A stretch of 64,000 nt of DNA from Paraspadella gotoi (GCA_051294375.1 CM119268.1:20429672-20493671), one strand, 5' to 3'. Shown: positions 20,739-30,591, counted from the stretch's first letter. Translations and numbers: made by a program. Notes: generated by a model from the sequence alone, not told the origin.

Positions 20739-23432
20739 GCGAAGGAGATTTCCCGGGTCAGAATAATACATTACCTAATGTCTTATTAGTGTTTTGTTTA
20801 TTACGTTTTTGTTTTAGAACCGACCTACCTTCCGTTATGACTTATGAATTCGGCGTTCCAATTGGTCAACGGTCTTGCCCCGTCAATGCTGATTGGTCCG
20901 ATTTTGTGACCTTTTACGTCGGCTGCAGCTACTCGTTTGAAGCGGCTCTGATCGCGGGAAGAATTCCCATCAGAAACATGGAGAGAAAAAAAGATGTGGC
21001 TGCGTATAAGGTGATGAAAAAGGAATGAGTGAGTGAAGAGAGTGAGTCAGTGAGCCAGTCAGTGAGTCCGTCAGTCAGTGAGTTAGTGAGTGATAGACAG
21101 AAAGAGAGAAGAAGGAGAGAGAAGGAGAGAAGGAGAGAGAGAGAAAGACAGAAGGAGAAAGAAGGAGAGAGAAAAGGGAGACAGAGAGAGAGAAAAGGAC
21201 AGGAGAGAAAAGGAGAGACACAGAGAAAGAGAGAGTGGCGGAGAGAGATATAACAACATCTAGGAACCATTTGATCAATATGTAATTTTTGAAATAGTCA
21301 ACAAACAAGACCTCTTTAGCCTTAACTTACCTTTAGCCCTAACTTACCTCACCCGTAATCAACTGCTCCTCCCTTTTCAGACTTCCGTCTTCCTCTTCAC
21401 GCCCCCCCATCTCCCCCCCGTCCCCATGGTGGTCTCCCTGCGCCCCCTCCCCCCTTCCCTCCTCGAGACGTGCTTTTCCATCACGGCGCCGATGGCCGAC
21501 GCTCACGGGGCGCCGGTTCACGTCGGCGCCCCTGGCGTTATCGGCATCGAAGACGTGACGGCGCCGGATTTCGGTTTGACGCCGGATTTCGAAGACGGCG
21601 ACGTTCCGGTCTTTTGGGCTTGTGGAATAACTGGGAGACTTTTGATGACGGCGTTGAGTATGTCTGTTGGTTGTTGGCTTTGTTGTTGTTTGGAATGACT
21701 AAAATGTCTGTCTGTCCGTCGGTCTGTCTGTCGATCATTTTGTTCATCCGATTTACTATTTACAAAGTAAGACATTTCAGTTGGTACATTTATCTGATTC
21801 TTCATGAAAATTAAAGTTACAGTTTCTGAAAAAAAAAAATTTTCATTGTCAAAAAATAAACTGATCAGCAGACGCAGCCCCTGAGAAAAAAAAATAAATA
21901 AAAAACCCGATGTTGCGATAGCAAAATGATAACATGCACGAATGCGATGCCTTATTTTACGAGTTCAATCCTAATTCAATTTTTTTTTAATAAAAACGCA
22001 GAGAGAGAGAAAGAGAGAGAGAAAAAAAAAGAAAGAAATCAAAAGGCAGCAGCAGAAGCAGCTTGAGAAAAGAGAGAAAAAGAGAGAGCCCTGCAGAGCT
22101 GAAAATTTATATACAGCTTCTCATCATCGATGTCCTTAAAATTGAGTCAGGACAGTTATTAAATATGTTTTGTTTACGTTTTATCAAAACAAACAAATTT
22201 TCTCTCTTTTATTTTTATATTTCTTTCTCTCTCTCTTTTCTCTTTTAATTATATGTCTCTCTCCCTCTCTCTTTTCCCTAGTCACTGATTCATAGGAAAA
22301 AAAAACCGAGTCTGCAGGGGCTTATTCTTTTTCTCTCTTTTCTCCTGCTGCTTCTGCTGCTGCCTTTTGAGTCTGTAGCTGGCTCTGCAGGGGCTCTCTA
22401 TTTTCTCCTGCTGCTTCTGCTGCTGCCTTTTTATTTCTTTCTTTTTTTCTCTCTCTCTCTCTGCGTTTTTATGAAAAAAAAAATTGAATTAGGATTGAAC
22501 TCATAAAATTAAGCATCACATTCGTGCATGTTATCATTTTGCTATTGCAACATCATGTTTTTTTTTCCCTTTTTTTCTCAGGGGCTGCGTCTGCTGATCA
22601 GTTTATTTTTTGACAATGAAATTTTTTTTCTTTTTTTCCTTTTTTTTTCAGAAACTGTAATTTTAATTTTCCTCGGTACTTTATTATTTTTTTTAATTGA
22701 CAATCGCAAAATAGAATTTTTCTTTCTGTTTATAAATTAATTTTCTTTTCTCAAATTCTCAAATAGTATCAAAATTTGTCGTCAATCCAGATTTTTCTTA
22801 TGCGATTGCGACGATCCTTATGCTTTTAAGATTTTTATTGCGAGTTGTTGTTATTACACTTGACATTGTCGTTATCATTAATTTAACTGATATTTTAATT
22901 TCATGTAACTTTTTCTTCAGAATCTCCCATCGCTTTCACCGATGCCTTGGATAATTTGTTTTTGTGCGACGTTTCCTCCGAGCAGCAGCAAGAGGACGGG
23001 CAACAGCAGCAGCAGCCGCCGACGCCACAGCTCCACCCGCGCGTCTTCCGCATCTACAGCAATGCTTCAGGCTGGGTCAGGAAGCTCCCTTCGACTTAAC
23101 TGCATCGACGTCAACAGCGGTAGAACTAGGACTTTCGGCTCCAAAGACATTAATTCCCAACACTCTCTCATCGTTTTCACGAATGAAGAGATAATGGTTC
23201 TACAAAATCATCGTAAACTTAACGAAATCAACCACAAATTCGCACGATCGTAAAAAGACTTTCTCCCCAAGATAAAGCTTTTTAAAATTAAATCTCTCCG
23301 AAACTAGATTTAGTCGCTGCTTGAAAACATCGCAGATTCGTACGAAGGAACGAAGTCGCTTGATTGGGACAATTTAAAGTCCTGAGATGAAAACTTGAAA
23401 TCAAAGGGTTTCTCGCGTCTACTGGCTATTTT

Positions 23433-23516
<84 letters not shown>

Positions 23517-25421
23517 GATGCGCCACATATCATTATAAAAAGGCCGTTATTTTTAATTGTGAAAAAACGTATTACATAATATTTTTATTGACATTGGACA
23601 TATATTAAAATATAAATTATATTAATGTTCGCTCCATTGTTTTTTAACTTCTTCAATTTCATTAGCAAGACTAAGACTACCCCACCTCTTTTTTGACCAA
23701 GTAAGGGTGGGCGCGGCATCTTGATCCCACCTCTCCTCGCGTATCTCTCGTGAAAGATCGGAGGAGACCAAAGATCTGAAGGCGATGATGAAGGACCATG
23801 CATCGACGGAGTCAGGTCTGTTTATAAAAGGAGGGTTAGATTTTTGGTCACAAAAGAATAAAAAGTTCGGATTAAAAAAGGTGAGCAAAATCAATTTTTA
23901 ATTCCAATCTCTAACCTATTCTCGAACCCTAAAACTACATATGTTAAATAAGTTATGTGTAGTGCGGGCAATTGCCTAAGTTCACCGGCTATAGGACTGA
24001 AACCTTCAATCTGTGACCCGGTGGCTCATTGAGTAAGACTCATGACACATGTACGGGTTCAATCCAACGCCGGTCCTACCCTACGGAAGCGTGAGGACGG
24101 CCGTAAGCCGCCTTGGGGAGTGGCAAACCCTCAAGCCTGGTTCCAAGCGCCGAAACCCGTTCCATAGGCTGCTAGAGGGGTTAAAGAAGTTGCGGATAGT
24201 ACTCTTCAGTAAGGCGTAGTAAAATTATCTAAATTTACTTAATTAAAATTCTAAAAGTGAGGAAACGACATATATTATATTAATTGAAATTCATATAATA
24301 AAAAAATTTATAATAAAATTTTACAAATTTACGCAGTAGGCCATATTTATACTATACTAAACCAATAATGTTAAAATTTCAGAACAGTTTTTTTCTAAGA
24401 TTTTTTTGCAGATTGGATTTGTCATAAAAAGTTGACAAAAAGAAATATAACTCTATTTTTGAAAAATCCTTCATTAAGTTGGTCAAAAATTAAAAAAAGC
24501 TATATTTTTAAGCTGAAAATTAACTTTTATATATTTAAATTATAGTTTTTTTAATTTTTACGACCACTTAATGAAAGAGTTTAAAAAATGATTTTATATT
24601 TCCTTTATCAACTTTTGACGAGGATTCAAAATCTGCAATCAAAATTAAGAAAAACCTATTTTGAAATTTTTCGTTATTATAAGGATAGTACTCATTATAA
24701 ATATACCTACTGCAAAAATTAAAAAACATAAAATTATTTTTTTTTACCAATTAATGTTCACTGATGGTATGTTGTTCATAATTGACTTTTAGAATTTTCG
24801 TATGTAACTTTCACTACGCTTACTCTTCAGCCCCACTTAGCGCCTTATTCACAATGACTTTAGGACGGTAGCTAGCCGGTACCACAATTTATTGCCGTAT
24901 TAAGCTTTTTAGATAATAATTATAAATATTAATTAAATAAAACCTACTTATTACTCTCTCGTGTTCGTCAGCCTTTTGCTCCATTCCGATCTTGACCTTC
25001 AAAGTTTCGAGACTGAAAAAGAATCAATAAAAAAGTTTTATCATTTTAAGGTGTTTGTCATTATGTTGGATTCTAATTTTTCGTCAATTATTTAAATTAA
25101 CAAAAGTTTTAACATAACCAAAAAATGGATACCTATTCCCATCCGTATTATTCTTGGTTCTTCGTCGATACCGATCTGATTCAAGATCAATTTGATCTTT
25201 TGTTGTTCCCGAAATTTGGATCGATTTTCCGTCCTCTTCAGGAAATCAACAATATAAAGATGGCCAAGAAATCGATGCGACGAGCCAAGTCTTCTGAGGT
25301 CAAAATTCCCCAAATTTAGAATTTAAATCACAAATTCAATTATTACAAATACAAGTACTTAACCTAAAGCAGACATTAGAAATGCCATTAGAATATAAAA
25401 GTTTCCATTCTTCAATCGTCA

Positions 25422-25461
<40 letters not shown>

Positions 25462-25505
25462 CTCTCTTCTCTCTCTCTCTCCTTTTTTTCTTTTTCTCTC
25501 TCACA

Positions 25506-25542
<37 letters not shown>

Positions 25543-25600
25543 CTCTCTCTCATCTTCTCTCTTTCTCTCTCTCTCTCCCTTTTTTTCTATTTCTCTCTCA

Positions 25601-25671
<71 letters not shown>

Positions 25672-27115
25672 TCCCCAACTCTATCCTTTTCTCAGTATTT
25701 CCTTCATTTTTCCTCTGTCTCAATAGTTCTATCGCTCTCTATTTCTTCCTCTTCTCTTGATTCATTATTTCAATTTCTCTTATGTTTCCTTCTTCATTTC
25801 CGGAATAAAAGAGAGAAAAGATTTCATTGTTCATTTTTTTTTCTCTTTGCATAATATATAATGCACTCGTTCTTTCACCCCTTCCTCTTATGATAAAAGT
25901 TATTACAAGTTTTATATTTTTACATTTATTTTTTATTTTTTTCTTTTCTTTTCTTTTTTAATATCTCCCCTTCCAAGAAGAGAAATCCACAAAACTCGAA
26001 ATCAAAAATTTGTATTTTCTTTTGATTTCTCAATTTTCGTTCTTCGATCGATCACCGTCGATCACTGTGACCCAGTTCTGCTCACTGTGACCCACCTACG
26101 ATCAAAAACATTCACCGGGATTCGCGTGTGAAAATCCTCATCGCCTTTATGACGTCATCTTCACAAATTTTTCACGATTTTTTCTCTTCTACGGAAACTT
26201 AAAAAAATTGTTAAAATTTAAATAGCTTAATTAATCACATTTTTAAAATAAAATCATTTTCAAACTTACTTATTATCTCCTCCTCTCCTCTCCTCTCCTC
26301 CCTACCCCATCTTCTCCTCATTCCGACGACCAGTTCCAAAACCTCAGCATCGACGACGCTGTAGTGAAGCGGATTGTTGNNNNNNNNNNNNNNNNNNNNN
26401 NNNNGGAGGAGGAGGAGGAGGAGGAGGAGATAATAAGTAAGTTTGAAAATGATTTTATTTTAAAAATGTTGATTAATTAAGCTATTTAAATTTTAACAAT
26501 TTTTTTTAAGTTCCGTAGAAAGAGAAAAAATCGTGAAAAATTGTGAAGATGACGTCATAAAGGCGATGAGGATTTCACACGCGAATCGCGTGAATGTTTT
26601 GATCGTAGGTGGGTCACAGTGAGCAGAACTGGGTCACAGTGATCGACGGTGATCGATCGAAGAACGAAAATTGAGAAATCAAAAGAAAATACAAATTTTG
26701 ATTTCGAGTTTTTGTGGATTCTCTTCTTGGAAGGGGAGATATTAAAAAAAGAAAAGAAAAGAAAAAAATAAAAATAAATGTAAAAATATAAAACTTGTAA
26801 TAACTTTTATCATAAGAGGAAGGGGTGGAAAGAACGAGTGCATTATATATTATGCAAAGAGAAAAAAAATGAACAATGAAATCTTTTCTCTCTTTATTCC
26901 GGAAATGAAGAAGGAAACATAAGAGAAATTGAAATAAATGAATCAAGAGAAAGAGGAAGAAATAGAGAGCGATAGAACTATTGAGACAGAGGAAAAATGA
27001 AGGAAATACTGAGAAAAGGATAGAGTTGGGGGGAGGGAGANNNNNNNNNNNNNNNNNNNNNNNNNTCTCTTTCTCTCTTCTCTCTCTCTCTCCCTTTTTT
27101 TCTTTTTCTCTCTCA

Positions 27116-27166
<51 letters not shown>

Positions 27167-27212
27167 TTCTCTCTTTCTCTCTCTCTCTCCCTTTTTTTCT
27201 ATTTCTTCTCTC

Positions 27213-27256
<44 letters not shown>

Positions 27257-28158
27257 TCTCTCTCTCTCTCTCTCTCTCCTCTCCCTCCCCCAACTCTATC
27301 CTTTTCTCAGTATTTCCTTCATTTTTCCTCTGTCTCAATAGTTCTATCGCTCTCTATTTCTTCCTCTTCTCTTGATTCATTTATTTCAATTTTCTCTTAT
27401 GTTTCCTTCTTCATTTCCGGAATAAAGAAGAAGAAAAGATTTCATTGTTCATTTTTTTTTCTCTTTGCATAATATATAATGCACTCGTTCTTTCCACCCC
27501 TTCCTCTTATGATAAAAGTTATTACAAGTTTTATATTTTTTACATTTATTTTTATTTTTTTTCTTTTCTTTTCTTTTTTTTTAATATCTCCCTTCCAAGA
27601 AGAGAATCCACAAAAACTCGAAATCAAAATTTGTATTTTCTTTTTGATTTCTCAATTTTCGTTCTTCGATCGATCACCGTCGATCACTGTGACCCAGTTC
27701 TGCTCACTGTGACCCACCTACGATCAAAACATTCACGCGATTCGCGTGTGAAATCCTCATCGCCTTTATGACGTCATCTTCACAAATTTTTCACGATTTT
27801 TTCTCTTTCTACGGAACTTAAAAAAATTGTTAAAATTTAAATAGCTTAATTAATCACATTTTTAAAATAAAATCATTTTCAAACTTACTTATTATCTCCT
27901 CCTCCTCCTCCTCCTCCTCCTACCCATCCTTCTCCTCATTCCGACGACCAGTTCCAAAACCTCAGCATCACGAGCTGTAGTGAAGCGGATTGCTGTAGAT
28001 GCGGAAGACGCGCGGGTGGAGCTGTGGCGTCGGCGGCTGCTGCTGCTGTTGCCGTCCTCTTGCTGCTGCTCGAGGAAACGTCGCACAAAAACAAATTATC
28101 CAAGGCATCGGTGAAAGCGATGGGAGATTCTGAAGAAAAAGTTACATGAAATTAAAAT

Positions 28159-28198
<40 letters not shown>

Positions 28199-29327
28199 TG
28201 ACGATTGAAGAATGGAAACTTTTATATTCTAATGGCATTTCTAATCTCTGGCTTTAAAGGTTAAGTACTTGTATTTGTAATAATTGGAATTTGTGATTTT
28301 AAATTCTAAATTTGGGGAATTTTGACCTCAGAAGACTTGGCTCGTCGCATCGATTTCTTGGCCATCTTTATATTCGTTGATTTCCTGAAGAGGACGGGAA
28401 AATCGATCCAAATTTTCGGGAACAACAAAAGATCAAATTTGATCTTGAATCAGATCGGTATCGAAGCGAAGAACCAAGAATATACGGATGGGAATAGGTA
28501 TCCATTTTTGGTTATGTTAAAACTTTTGTTAATTTAAATAAATTGACGAAAAATTAGATCCAAACATAATGACAAACACCTTAAAATGATAAAACTTTTT
28601 TATTGATTTGCTTTTTCAGTCTCGAAACTTTGAAGGTCAAGATCGGAATGGAGCAAAAGGCTGACGAACACGAGAGAGTAATAAGTAGGTTTTATTTAAT
28701 TAATATTTATAATTATTATCTAAAAAGCTTAATACGGCAATAAATTGTGGTACCGGCTAGCTACCGTCCTAAAGTCATTGTGAATAAGGCGCTAAGTGGG
28801 GCTGAAGAGTACTATCCGCAACTTCTTTAACCCCCTCTAGCAGCCATGGAACGGGTTCTGGGCTTGGAACCAGGCTTGAGGGTTTGCCACTCCCCCAAGG
28901 CGGCTTACGGCCGTCCTCACGCTTCCCGTAGGGTAGGTACCGGGTTGGGATTGAACCCGGTACCCAGTGGTCATGAGCTTTACTCAATGAGCCACCGGGT
29001 CACAATTGAAGGTGTCATGCTTATAGCCGGGTGAACTTAGGCAATGCCCGACTACACATAACTTATTAACTATGTAGTTTTTAGGGTTCGGAATAAGGTT
29101 AGAGATTGGATTAAAAATTAGGATTTTGCTCACCTCTTTTTTAAATCCGACTTTTTATCTTTTGTGACCAAAATCTACCTCCTTTTATAACAGACCTGAC
29201 TCCGTCCGATGCGATTGTCCTCATCATCGCCTTCAGATCTTTGATCTCCTCCGATCTTCACGAGAGATACGCGAGGAGAGGGTTGGGATTCAAGATGGCC
29301 GCGCCCAGCCTTACTGGTCAAAAAGAG
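14956..29327 (+). CDS. D-glutamate cyclase-like protein, copy 2 (split gene, interrupted by rearranged sequence)
   Basis: Best exons: 14956-15118, 18019-18172, 20818-21010, 21381-21657, 22921-23063 (5' half of E), 26511-26608, 28332-28497, 28620-28684 and 29194-29327, with a probable last exon at 47307-47564. Each junction keeps the same phase as in copy 1. Motifs in order: GKFGRTTTSGLAKG, KQANIMIVPSTFAEDVKE, RTD, FYVGCSYSFEAAL, HGAPVHVGAPGVIGIEDV, PVFWACGITG, FLCDVS, HPRVFRIYSN, VDFLKRTGKSIQI. Unlike copy 1, exons C and D are in frame. It would be a UPF0317/DUF1445 plus DUF4392-like protein; enzymatic activity is inferred from family only. Exon E is cut at about 23063 by an inverted segment, which probably reflects assembly rather than biology. 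A noisy unscrambled copy lies at 50741-58225. Confidence 0.75.
15150..15285 (+). pseudogene. Possible decayed second exon-B relic
   Basis: Within what should be intron, one frame reads LTDLVGLVTSLLVVFANDII then EILSCCVHN. The part VVFANDIIEI resembles exon B's IVPSAFADDIEEI. There is no acceptor or matching phase. This could be a relic of a further copy, or chance. Confidence 0.3.
15470..15806. repeat. 18-bp tandem array followed by (TCAA)n
   Basis: About fifteen copies of CATAATTTGGTCAACTGA lie at 15470-15745. The unit is a multiple of three, so frames stay open on both strands (repeating QIMPVD or NLVNWH). A pure (TCAA)n run follows to about 15806. These are satellites, not protein genes. 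Confidence 0.9.
15850..16592 (-). repeat. Family H repeat, long copy with terminal hairpin
   Basis: Repeated phrases (CCATCGAAACTT, ACACACTTTCCTACC, TTTTTTGTTTTTTCCATTT), the GGACGGACGGAC block, the GGACCGACAAAGTGAATTAT block and the end hairpin at about 16560-16592 are in the reverse order of the copy at 1369. A segment of unrelated sequence lies at 16345-16510. Confidence 0.75.
16595..16890. other. Intron A-B of copy 2, no feature seen
   Basis: AT-rich sequence between family H and SINE S1. No exon or repeat was recognised. Confidence 0.4.
16895..17140 (-). repeat. tRNA-derived SINE, family S1
   Basis: On the minus strand it reads CCCGGTGGCTCATTGAGTAA (A-box-like) then GGTTCAATCCC (B box, matching GGTTCRANNCC) about 45 bp later. 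This is the layout of a Pol III tRNA promoter. A conserved body with GGACGGCCGTAAGCCGCC follows. Other copies: 17300-17575, 24000-24225 (opposite strand), 28785-29055, and noisy ones at 49797-50270 and 57650-57945. Confidence 0.8.
17300..17575 (-). repeat. tRNA-derived SINE, family S1 (second tandem copy)
   Basis: Nearly identical to the copy at 16895 and separated from it by a short spacer with CTCCACTGGAAGCAG on the minus strand. The B box GGTTCAATCCC is intact. The S1 body and spacer recur in the noisy region at 49797-50270. Confidence 0.8.
17705..17930. repeat. Dispersed repeat, family D
   Basis: It starts ATGAAATTGGTACAACCAAT and contains TTGCCCCTGACTTTGG, GGTTTAAGGCCTCCATCACT and CAGGTCCCTG. 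Other copies lie at 19120-19310 and 19430-19560, and a degenerate piece at 39845-39900. Noisy copies are at 50430, 51890 and 52210. The class is unknown. Confidence 0.75.
17925..18018 (+). repeat. Triplicated splice-acceptor region before exon B of copy 2
   Basis: The phrase TTTCAGGCCAAAA(A)CAGGCC or CATGCC occurs three times at about 40-bp spacing, near 17926, 17969 and 18012. The last is the real acceptor, because only it leads into KQANIMIVP in the correct phase. Confidence 0.7.
18019..18172 (+). CDS. Cyclase-like copy 2, exon B
   Basis: The acceptor is TTTCACTCAG and the donor CATCAG|GTGAGT; it is 154 nt as in copy 1. It reads QKQANIMIVPSTFAEDVKE, then CRRNAAPLPLLYN and a Thr/Ser-rich end. 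The central 45 bp are identical to copy 1. Confidence 0.85.
18173..19119. other. Intron B-C of copy 2, first part
   Basis: No exon was found. At 18300-18500 a GC-richer block (CACGTCCACGATCGTTCAGC to CAACCCGGCTGTTGCC) is probably an unclassified repeat, repeated here only in the noisy copy at 51030-51240. Confidence 0.4.
19120..19560. repeat. Two further copies of dispersed repeat family D
   Basis: Copies at 19120-19310 and 19430-19560 share GCCCCTGATTTTGGAC or its variant, GGTTTAAGGCCTCCATCACT and TACAAGATAATGACAT with the copy at 17705. Confidence 0.75.
19561..20817. repeat. Intron B-C of copy 2, last part, with GA/CT microsatellites
   Basis: (GA)n at 20155-20203 and a long (CT)n at 20656-20736. 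The open frame through the CT run that continues into exon C is a coincidence of the microsatellite, not a signal peptide. Confidence 0.8.
20818..21010 (+). CDS. Cyclase-like copy 2, exon C
   Basis: The acceptor is TTGTTTTAG and the donor TATAAG|GTGATG. It is 193 nt and fully open: RTDLPSVMTYEFGVPIGQR, DWSDFVTFYVGCSYSFEAAL, IPIRNMERKKDVAAYK. This is the UPF0317 core around VTF..GCS.SFE.AL. Confidence 0.9.
21381..21657 (+). CDS. Cyclase-like copy 2, exon D
   Basis: The acceptor is CCCTTTTCAG and the donor TTGA|GTATGT; fully open over 92 codons. It reads TSVFLFTPPHLPPVPMVVSL, SITAPMADAHGAPVHVGAPG, VIGIEDVTAPDFG and EDGDVPVFWACGITG. HGAPVH.G.P..IGI.D and PVFWACG.T are the most conserved UPF0317 motifs. 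Confidence 0.9.
21812..22680. mobile_element. Foldback element in intron D-E, arms about 280 bp
   Basis: 21812-22085 pairs with 22385-22680: TTTTCATTGTCAAAAAATAA pairs with TTATTTTTTGACAATGAAAT, GATCAGCAGACGCAGCCCC pairs with GGGGCTGCGTCTGCTGATC, and GGCAGCAGCAGAAGCAGC pairs with GCTGCTTCTGCTGCTGCC. The loop has ATTGAGTCAGGACAGTTATT, also found reversed at about 33310. No transposase is visible. Confidence 0.8.
22921..23063 (+). CDS. Cyclase-like copy 2, exon E, 5' half
   Basis: The acceptor is TTTTTCTTCAG. It reads SPIAFTDALDNLFLCDVSS, then a Gln-rich run, then TPQLHPRVFRIYSN. After the codon for N the sequence changes to the reverse complement of the region near 29920. The missing 3' half is seen on the minus strand at 26340-26379 and 27890-27995, on the plus strand at 26405-26436 and noisily at 55990-56107. 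Confidence 0.8.
24000..24225 (+). repeat. tRNA-derived SINE, family S1, inside inverted block
   Basis: CCCGGTGGCTCATTGAGTAA and GGTTCAATCC occur in the sense orientation. It is the mirror of the copy at 28785-29055. Confidence 0.75.
25426..25675. repeat. Long (CT)n microsatellite
   Basis: CT runs with a few T-rich interruptions. It mirrors the GA tract in intron F-G of copy 2. The serine/leucine frames are artefacts. Confidence 0.95.
26380..26404. other. Assembly gap, 25 N
   Basis: A run of exactly 25 N between an inverted and a direct piece of exon E. Confidence 0.99.
26511..26608 (+). CDS. Cyclase-like copy 2, exon F
   Basis: The acceptor is TTTTTTTTAAG and the donor GTAG|GTGGGT; 98 nt with the expected phases. 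It reads VEREKIVKNCEDDVIKAMRI then SHANRVNVLIV. AMRISHANRVNVLIV matches the opening of DUF4392 better than copy 1 does. Mirror copies are at about 26095-26190 and 27690-27815 on the minus strand. Confidence 0.75.
27041..27065. other. Assembly gap, 25 N
   Basis: A run of 25 N inside the GA/CT tract at the centre of a foldback between 26405-27040 and 27066-28160. Confidence 0.99.
27066..28160 (-). repeat. Inverted duplicate of copy 2 exons E-F
   Basis: On the minus strand it holds exon E (28131-27897) with FLCDVS and HPRVFRIYSN, then exon F, then the CT-rich intron. It is the reverse complement of 26405-27040 plus the 5' half of E, and it joins a GA run at about 28160 that leads into exon G in the plus orientation. 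Confidence 0.8.
28332..28497 (+). CDS. Cyclase-like copy 2, exon G
   Basis: The acceptor is TTTTGACCTCAG and the donor AATAG|GTATCC. It reads EDLARRIDFLAIFIFVDFLK, RTGKSIQIFGNNKRSNLILN, then a charged end. It aligns with exon G of copy 1 at FLDLLKRAGKSIRISGNK but is clearly diverged. Confidence 0.8.
28620..28684 (+). CDS. Cyclase-like copy 2, exon H
   Basis: A 65-nt exon between CTTTTTCAG and ATAA|GTAGGT, reading SLETLKVKIGMEQKADEHER. It matches exon H of copy 1 (VLTVKIGIVKETGK) in phase and pattern. Confidence 0.75.
28785..29055 (-). repeat. tRNA-derived SINE, family S1
   Basis: The minus strand shows CCCGGTGGCTCATTGAGTAA and GGTTCAATCCC with the GGACGGCCGTAAGCCGCC body. It sits in the intron between exons H and I. 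Confidence 0.8.
29194..29327 (+). CDS. Cyclase-like copy 2, exon I
   Basis: The acceptor is TTTTATAACAG and the donor AAAGAG|GTGGGT; 134 nt, as in copy 1. It reads TPSDAIVLIIAFRSLISSDL, HERYARRGLGFKMAAPSL. About six to seven substitutions separate it from copy 1 over the whole exon. Confidence 0.75.
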
Positions 29328-29489
29328 GTGGGTAGGTCTTAGTCTGCTAATGAATTGAAGGAAGTTAAAAAAACAATGGAGGACATTATATAATTATATT
29401 TTAATATATTGTCCAATGTCAATGAAAAATATTATGTAAACGTTTTTTCACAATTAAAAATAACGGCTTTTATAATGGAATAGTGTGCG

Positions 29490-29492
<3 letters not shown>

Positions 29493-29562
<70 letters not shown>
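29493..29562. repeat. (CT)n microsatellite
   Basis: A CT run after exon I of copy 2. Its mirror is the GA run at 23434-23517. Confidence 0.95.
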
Positions 29563-29563
<1 letters not shown>

Positions 29564-29789
29564 AAAATAGCAGTAGACGCGAGAAACCCTTTGATTTCAA
29601 GTTTTCACTCAGGACTTTAAATTGTCCCCAATCAAGCGACTTCGTTCCTTCGTACGAATCTGCGATGTTTGTCAAGCAGCGACAAATCTAGTTTCGGAGA
29701 GATTTAATTTTAAAAAGCTTTTATCTTGGGGAGAAAGTCTTTTTACGATCGTGAATTTGATGGTGTGATTTCGTAATTTCGTGATTTTG

Positions 29790-29935
29790 TAGAAGCCATT
29801 TCTCTCATCGTGAAAACCGATGAGAGAGTGTTGAGGATTAATGTCTTTGGAGCCGAAAAGTCCTAGGTTCTACCGCTGTTGACGTCGAGCAGTTAAGTTG
29901 AAGGGAGCTCCTGACCAGCCTGAAGCATAGTGCTG
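29790..29935 (+). other. Candidate exon or relic J of unknown function
   Basis: The minus-strand mirror at about 23230-23080 gives an open run with RENDERVLGINVFGAESPSS and TAVDVDAVKSKGAS before a stop, following a TTTTGTAG acceptor-like site. Here the frame breaks after INVFGAEKS. Copy 1 has no equivalent, because only 164 bp separate exons I and K. It may be a relic rather than an exon. Confidence 0.3.
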
Positions 29936-30322
29936 CCGCTATGCCCCCATGGCCTGCTGCTCTCCCGTATGAACCTTTTATCAATTCATAACAATACTTA
30001 ATTCTCTGTCATAACTATGTACGTTTCTCCTGCAGCTGGAATTTAGAAAGTTTATTTTGAAAAGGACTTTTGCTGTGTTTATAGTGATTGGGGGGCAGAG
30101 GCTGGGATGCGGCCAGGGGCGTAGTAGTGGGGGCGGAAAGGTTAGGGTAAGTTAAATGGATTCGGGCGGTGAGGAAAAGCGGGACGCGAGAGACTCGAGT
30201 CAAAGTTTGGAAAATCGTTTTTGTTGATACTTAGTCCCTAAAACCCAACGCCAGTTTTAAGCCTTTGGTTTGCCAAACACGAGCTTTAGACCTGAGAGGG
30301 CAAAGCGAAAATTAAAGAATGA

Positions 30323-30347
30323 NNNNNNNNNNNNNNNNNNNNNNNNN
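30323..30347. other. Assembly gap, 25 N
   Basis: The sequence just before it (AAAGCGAAAATTAAAGAATG) recurs at 59258-59280, where it runs on into the reverse complement of 47.2 kb. The true continuation here is therefore probably not the sequence at 30348. Confidence 0.99.
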
Positions 30348-30591
30348 TCTTTTTTAAAAATCAAAGAGAATAGCTGGAGAGTAAATTTATAAGAATTATT
30401 ATCAAATTGTGATATGGCTTATCTTAAAATTTTCCTTTTTTCTCAGCGCCTTTCAAATGATACTTATAATAATATAATATTTTTGTTATATAATTTAAAA
30501 CTAGGTCATATATTTTGAAAAAAGATTTAAAAATTTTAAATAATTCACTTTTGACAGCTCTTAATTGAACCAAGCTGGGCCAGCTCACTTT

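Larger units (their letters stand above)
23064..26379 (-). repeat. Inverted duplicate of copy 2 exons E(3')-F-G-H-I
   Basis: Read on the minus strand this block holds the end of exon E (26379-26300), F (about 26190-26095), G (25293-25133), H (about 25020-24960) and I (about 23820-23700), then the sequence of 29450-29920. Exon G here lacks several single bases present at 28332-28497. SINE S1 is at 24000-24225. It ends at a 25-N gap. It is most simply an inverted, poorly polished duplicate of 26.4-29.9 kb. Confidence 0.8.

Noticed and set aside
20645-21028. 127-codon frame joining a CT run to exon C
   Set aside because: The CT part lies before the acceptor at 20817. Phase and family alignment support only 20818-21010 as coding.
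25382-25726. Ser/Leu-rich 114-codon frame, and similar frames at 27061, 37678 and 56688
   Set aside because: These are translations of (CT)n microsatellites in introns.
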